Shown piece by piece: positions 5,732 to 8,616 of a DNA stretch of 8,616 nucleotides. This DNA comes from Geochorda sp036562495. GTDB taxonomy: Bacteria; Bacillota; Limnochordia; Limnochordales; Geochordaceae. Within the stretch, counting starts at the first letter, position 1. Each line of letters begins with the position of its first letter. The translations under genes were made by a program, and so were the position numbers. Location of the stretch: assembly GCA_036562495.1 (NCBI GenBank), contig DATCKA010000064.1, positions 1 through 8,616 on the forward strand. The letters run 5' to 3'. Under the pieces are notes generated by a model, which worked only from the letters and a program-made list of their open reading frames with translations, searched no databases and had not been told where the DNA came from.

Positions 5732-6967
5732 TCAGGCACGGTGACGGCTCAGGATGCGTTCGCCGGGGTCGAAGAGCTCCTGGAAGAGGTCGACGGCGCC
5801 CCGATCGGTCAGGGATGCCAGGTAGTACGCCACGGTCCGCGGGGAGGGGGGCTCGCTGCGCAGGTGCCGGGGGAGCAGATCCGGCTCCCGACTCAACACC
5901 TCGAAGAGGCGGCTCAGCACGTAGCGTCCCCGGAAGTTTTGCCGTCGGACCATGGGGCTCTCGTAGACGTGCTCGACGAGGAAGTCGAGCACCCGCCGCA
6001 AGCTGGCCTGCACATCCGGAGACAACCGGATGACCGGCTCGGGGGCCTGTACCGCCTCGGCGTGCGTCGTGACACCCAGGCGGGCGGCTGCCGCTGCCGA
6101 CGCCTCCCAGACGTCCCAGATGAGCCGGTCGATGAGGTGGCGTCGGGCGCGGCGGGCCGCCAGGCGCTCCCGCTCGTCGTCCGCCAGGCGCGCGGGGAGA
6201 GGTGAGCCGGCCATCTCGGCGAGCGCCCGCTCCCAGGCCTCCTGCCACAGCTCCAACCCGGGGGCACGCAGCAGCCGCTCCGCCGTCACCAAGCCCATGG
6301 CGACGGCATCTTCGAGGTCGTGGGCGCAGTAGGCGATGAGGTCGGCCAGGTTGACCACCTGCGCCTCGGGAGTGGGCTGCGGATACTCGTCGAACCCCTT
6401 GACGGGCCGGTCGAACGGCGTCTCGTGGCGGGCGATGCCCTGCCGCACGGCGAAGGTCAGATTGAGCCCCGGGTGCTGGGGGTAGGCCTGCTCCAGCTCG
6501 TCCACCACCACGAGGGAGTGGTGGTTGGAGTCCCACCCCGACGGGTCGCCGGCCTGCTTGAGCAGCTCGTCGAGGGCCCGCTCCCCCGCGTGCCCAAAGG
6601 GCACGTGGCCGACGTCGTGGCCCAGCGCGATGGCCTCGGCCAGCGGCTCGTTGAGCCCCATGCCGGTGGCCAGCGTGCGGGCGATCTGCGCCACCTCCAG
6701 CGTGTGCGTGAGGCGGGTCCGATAGAAGTCGCCCTCGTGGATGATGTAGACCTGGGTCTTGTGCTGCAGGCGGCGAAAGGCCTGGCTGTGGATGATCCGG
6801 TCCCGATCGCGCCGGAAGTCGTCACGGGGATCCGCATCGGCCACCGGGTAGCGGCGAGCGGTCCAGGGGGGCGTGGCGGGTGTGGCGAGCCGGCTCAGGT
6901 CGGGGGCTCTGCGCCGATGCACCGGTCCGCCCGCCTCCGATGCGTCGCTGGCACGATCCTTGCCCAT
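5732..6967 (-). CDS. dgt: dGTPase-like HD-domain deoxynucleotide triphosphohydrolase
   Basis: Predicted to hydrolyse dGTP or other dNTPs to the nucleoside and triphosphate, adjusting nucleotide pools in the cytoplasm. Numbered from ATG 6967, the N-terminal RRLQHKTQVY leads into the metal-binding HD motif: H88 (RLTHTLEVAQIAR), H117-D118 (ALGHDVGHVPFGHAGE) and D209 (NLADLIAYCAHDLEDA). That order and the PFGHAGE extension are typical of Dgt-like proteins rather than generic HD phosphohydrolases. The 411 residues are longer than most Gram-positive Dgt-like proteins I recall; the first 35 residues are a poorly conserved hydrophilic tail. ATG 6967 directly follows an in-frame GTG (6970); the purine-rich AAGGGGG is seven bases from the GTG and ten from the ATG, so either could be used. 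It starts just after the flavin reductase stop (6992), indicating co-transcription. Substrate preference among dNTPs cannot be inferred; the symbol indicates family only. Confidence 0.9.
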   Translation of the reverse strand: MGKDRASDASEAGGPVHRRRAPDLSRLATPATPPWTARRYPVADADPRDDFRRDRDRIIHSQAFRRLQHKTQVYIIHEGDFYRTRLTHTLEVAQIARTLATGMGLNEPLAEAIALGHDVGHVPFGHAGERALDELLKQAGDPSGWDSNHHSLVVVDELEQAYPQHPGLNLTFAVRQGIARHETPFDRPVKGFDEYPQPTPEAQVVNLADLIAYCAHDLEDAVAMGLVTAERLLRAPGLELWQEAWERALAEMAGSPLPARLADDERERLAARRARRHLIDRLIWDVWEASAAAAARLGVTTHAEAVQAPEPVIRLSPDVQASLRRVLDFLVEHVYESPMVRRQNFRGRYVLSRLFEVLSREPDLLPRHLRSEPPSPRTVAYYLASLTDRGAVDLFQELFDPGERILSRHRA

Positions 6968-6991
6968 CACGGCGCCGCCCCCTTCCCTGGC

Positions 6992-7474
6992 TCACCCGCC
7001 GTAGAACCAGCCGGTGTCCCACATCTCCAGCGGGCGGGCCTGCGGGTCGTTGAGCCCCACTTCCACCACCTCGGCCACGAAGACCGTGTGGTCGCCGCGC
7101 TTGACGGCATCGGTGACCCTGGCCTCCAGCCACGCCGGCAGGTCCGTCAGGATGGGCGAGCCCGTGGCCGGCCCCGGGCGGTAGGGGTAGCCGTTGAGGC
7201 GGTCTCCGCTCACCTCCGTCGGACGGAAGAAGGCCTGCGCCACATCCTTCTGGTCGGCGCCGAGGATGCCGACGGCGAAGGCCCGGCTCTGCTCCACGAG
7301 GGCGTGGAGCCGGCTGTCGACCTTGACGCCCACCATCACCAACGGCGGTGAGAAGGAGGCTTGCGACAGCCAGTTGACCGTGCCGGCTGCCAGCTCGCCC
7401 TGGTGGGCGGCGCTCAGGATGTAGAGGCCATAGGTCAGCTTGCGCAGTACCTGCTTGCGGGTCTCCGCATCCAT
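6992..7474 (-). CDS. Flavin reductase-like FMN-binding split-barrel protein
   Basis: A 160-residue protein covering just one flavin-reductase-like domain. The N-terminal RKLTYGLYILSA, the following TVNWLSQASFSPPLVMVGVKVDS and the C-terminal VFVAEVVEVG strand with DTGWFYGG are the recognised pattern of split-barrel FMN proteins. Relatives transfer electrons from NAD(P)H or reduced partners to FMN or oxygen; in clostridia a similar domain is joined to rubredoxin in high-molecular-weight rubredoxins. No rubredoxin domain or extra cysteines are present, so the partner must be separate. ATG 7474 has an excellent AGGAGGAGG eight bases upstream. It heads the minus-strand group with the dGTPase-like gene and channel gene downstream, and is divergent from the CbiX-like gene across a 55-base gap. 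Its physiological substrate is unknown. Confidence 0.88.
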   Translation of the reverse strand: MDAETRKQVLRKLTYGLYILSAAHQGELAAGTVNWLSQASFSPPLVMVGVKVDSRLHALVEQSRAFAVGILGADQKDVAQAFFRPTEVSGDRLNGYPYRPGPATGSPILTDLPAWLEARVTDAVKRGDHTVFVAEVVEVGLNDPQARPLEMWDTGWFYGG

Positions 7475-7490
7475 GCCGACGACCTCCTCC

Positions 7491-7520
7491 TGGACGAGTG
7501 ATACCTCGATGCCCTATTAT
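7491..7520 (+). promoter_or_regulatory. Possible promoter giving a leaderless CbiX-like mRNA
   Basis: TATTAT at 7515-7520 (five of six to TATAAT) is preceded, 18 bases upstream, by TGGACG at 7491-7496 (four of six to TTGACA). The -10 ends nine bases before ATG 7530, so transcription would start at or just before the start codon. On the opposite strand the same patch reads GATAAT and could serve the flavin reductase gene. Confidence 0.35.
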
Positions 7521-7529
7521 CGTCTGGAC

Positions 7530-8054
7530 ATGAGCGACCTGGCTACCGTCATCGTCCTGGTCATGCACGGCGAGCCGCCGCGGGACTTCCCTCGCGACGC
7601 CCTGGGGGAGTACTTCGCGCTCCACGAGCGGGTGGCCTCGGCTCCGCCGGAGCAGGCGCGAGCTTTGCGCGAGCGCCTCGAGGCGATCGAGGCGCGCATG
7701 CGAGCCTGGCCCCGGTCGGAGGCCAACGACCCCTTCTACGCCGGCTCGGTGGCGCTCGCCCGCGCCCTGGAGCGCGCGACGGGCCTGCCGGTGCGCCTCG
7801 CCTTCAACGAGTTTTGCGCGCCGTCCGTACCGGAGGCCCTGGATCAGGCCGCTGCCAGCGCCTCGCGGGTGATGGTGGTGAGCCCCATGATGACACCGGG
7901 CGGCACTCACGCCGAGTCCGACATCCCGAGGGCCGTCGAAGCGGCGCGGCGCCGCCATCCCGGCGTGGAGTTCGTCTACGCCTGGCCGTACGATCTCGAC
8001 GAGGTGGCGGCCTTCCTGGCGCGGCAGCTCAGGCGGTACGCTGCGAGGGCGTAG
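7530..8054 (+). CDS. CbiX/SirB-like sirohydrochlorin chelatase (short form)
   Basis: Predicted class II chelatase that inserts cobalt or iron into sirohydrochlorin or a related tetrapyrrole. Near the N-terminus VIVLVMHGEPP carries H13, equivalent to the first catalytic His of the CbiX fold (the usual AHG motif). VVSPMMTPGGTHAESDIP carries H127, matching the second His in the family's GxHxxxDIP pattern. A final WPYDLDEVAAFLARQL helix is also typical. At 174 residues it is one chelatase-length domain, longer than archaeal CbiXS and shorter than two-domain CbiX. ATG 7530 is chosen because the conserved domain begins there; ATG 7509 in the same frame would add seven residues. Neither has a clear Shine-Dalgarno site, consistent with a leaderless transcript. 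No other cobalamin or siroheme genes are in the window, so metal and tetrapyrrole substrate remain open. Its 3' end overlaps the convergent kinase gene by 26 bp. Confidence 0.82.
   Translation: MSDLATVIVLVMHGEPPRDFPRDALGEYFALHERVASAPPEQARALRERLEAIEARMRAWPRSEANDPFYAGSVALARALERATGLPVRLAFNEFCAPSVPEALDQAAASASRVMVVSPMMTPGGTHAESDIPRAVEAARRRHPGVEFVYAWPYDLDEVAAFLARQLRRYAARA
8029..8054. other. Tail-to-tail overlap of the CbiX-like and histidine kinase genes
   Basis: The stop of the plus-strand gene (TAG 8052-8054) lies inside the minus-strand coding region, whose stop is TGA at 8031-8029. There is no intergenic sequence and no hairpin with a T-tract for an intrinsic terminator of either gene. Confidence 0.8.
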
Positions 8055-8616
8055 GAGCGGTCGGCGCCTGACGGTCACGGGGCAGCCACACGTAGAAGGT
8101 GCTGCCCTTGCCCGGGACGCTCTCGAACCAGATCCGCCCCCCATGCCCGGCCACGATGTGATGGCAGATGGCCAGCCCCAGGCCGGTGCCCCGTTGCTTG
8201 GTGCTGTAGAAGGGGTCGAAGATCCGCCGCGCGACCTCGGGGTCGATGCCGCTGCCCTGGTCCTGGACGCACAGCGTCACGCCCTCGGCGTCGGCCGTCT
8301 GCCAGAGCCGCACGGTGCCGGACGTGGCCGTCGCCTCTACCGCGTTTTGCACCAGGTTGATCAGCACCTCCCGGAGCGCGTCGGGGTCGGCCAGGATGGG
8401 CTCCCCTTCTCCGGACGAAGGGGTGTCGACGACCACCTGGATGCCCCGCTGCTGGCTCACTCCCGAGAAGAGGGCGCTGACCTCCTGAAGCAGGGCCGAT
8501 GGCTGACACGGCCGGGGCTCGAGGGGGAACGGCCAGTGCAGTCGTTTGAATCGTTGGAGCGTGCTGTCGAGGCGGTCGATGGTGGTCAGGATCCTCGCGG
8601 CATCCTGGCGCGGATC
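8029..8616 (-). CDS. Sensor histidine kinase, C-terminal part (5' end beyond the right edge)
   Basis: The frame is open from the right window edge to the TGA at 8029, giving 195 residues of a larger protein. The first 50 or so (DRLDSTLQRFKRLHWPFPLE, then LLQEVSALF) look like the second helix of the dimerisation domain. The HATPase_c domain follows with its N box (NLVQNAVEAT), G1 box (DQGSGIDP), F box (RIFDPFYSTK), G2 box (GTGLGLAICHHIV) and a closing GGRIWFESVPGKGSTFYVWLP. These are intact, so the ATP-binding half is functional-looking. The arrangement resembles NtrB/PAS-type kinases. The phospho-accepting histidine, sensor domain and any partner regulator lie outside the window, so the signal is unknown. 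A short Pro/Thr tail ends the protein, overlapping the CbiX-like gene tail to tail. Confidence 0.9.
   Translation of the reverse strand, partial: DPRQDAARILTTIDRLDSTLQRFKRLHWPFPLEPRPCQPSALLQEVSALFSGVSQQRGIQVVVDTPSSGEGEPILADPDALREVLINLVQNAVEATATSGTVRLWQTADAEGVTLCVQDQGSGIDPEVARRIFDPFYSTKQRGTGLGLAICHHIVAGHGGRIWFESVPGKGSTFYVWLPRDRQAPTAPTPSQRTA

Noticed and set aside
5640..5739. Longer form of the MscS gene starting at GTG 5739
   Set aside because: It would overlap the hydrolase stop, add a Pro/Arg-rich leader unlike MscS N-termini, and ignore the well-spaced AGGGGG before TTG 5640.
8075..8509. Alternative minus-strand frame in the kinase region
   Set aside because: It is shifted relative to the frame that carries all HATPase boxes and shows only Arg/Gly-rich sequence.

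Overview
This window is very GC-rich DNA, with G or C at most third codon positions, GTG and TTG starts, and strong AGGAGG-type ribosome binding sites. A low-GC organism is excluded. The gene mix (a Mn/Zn-type ABC operon with a DtxR-family domain, a stand-alone flavin reductase, a Dgt-like HD phosphohydrolase, a short CbiX-type chelatase) and the clear Shine-Dalgarno sites would fit a high-GC Bacillota lineage such as Limnochordia, Symbiobacterium or Thermaerobacter relatives. That placement is inference, not demonstrated. No RNA genes, CRISPR arrays, insertion sequences or long repeats were seen.

Layout. At the left edge is a family-2-like glycosyltransferase on the plus strand whose reading frame is open to the window edge (about 35-1165). 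A 109-base intergenic region follows, with a sigma70-like promoter and a near-perfect TTTTAG-N6-CTAAAA inverted repeat. This precedes a tight plus-strand metal-uptake operon: ATPase (1275-2072), a permease fused to a DtxR/MntR-like regulator and a FeoA-like domain (2085-3614), and a solute-binding protein (3611-4603). The binding protein converges with, and overlaps by 31 bp, a minus-strand operon read from right to left: flavin reductase (7474-6992), dGTPase-like HD hydrolase (6967-5732) and an MscS-type channel (5640-4573). Divergent from the flavin reductase is a short CbiX-like chelatase (7530-8054), possibly read from a leaderless transcript. It overlaps tail to tail by 26 bp the 3' end of a histidine kinase gene (8616-8029) that runs off the right edge.

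How the genes work together. The metal operon looks like a complete zinc/manganese importer. The binding protein carries a TroA-like His-His-His-Asp ligand set, the ATPase has all ABC motifs, and the regulator that would normally be a separate DtxR/MntR/TroR protein is covalently attached to the cytoplasmic end of the permease. The palindrome sits at the predicted transcription start of the operon, where a DtxR-family repressor would bind. The simplest hypothesis is a transporter that senses imported metal and represses its own operon from the membrane. This is the most interesting system in the window. The fused architecture is, to my recollection, found in other bacteria, but I cannot say how well its mechanism has been studied.
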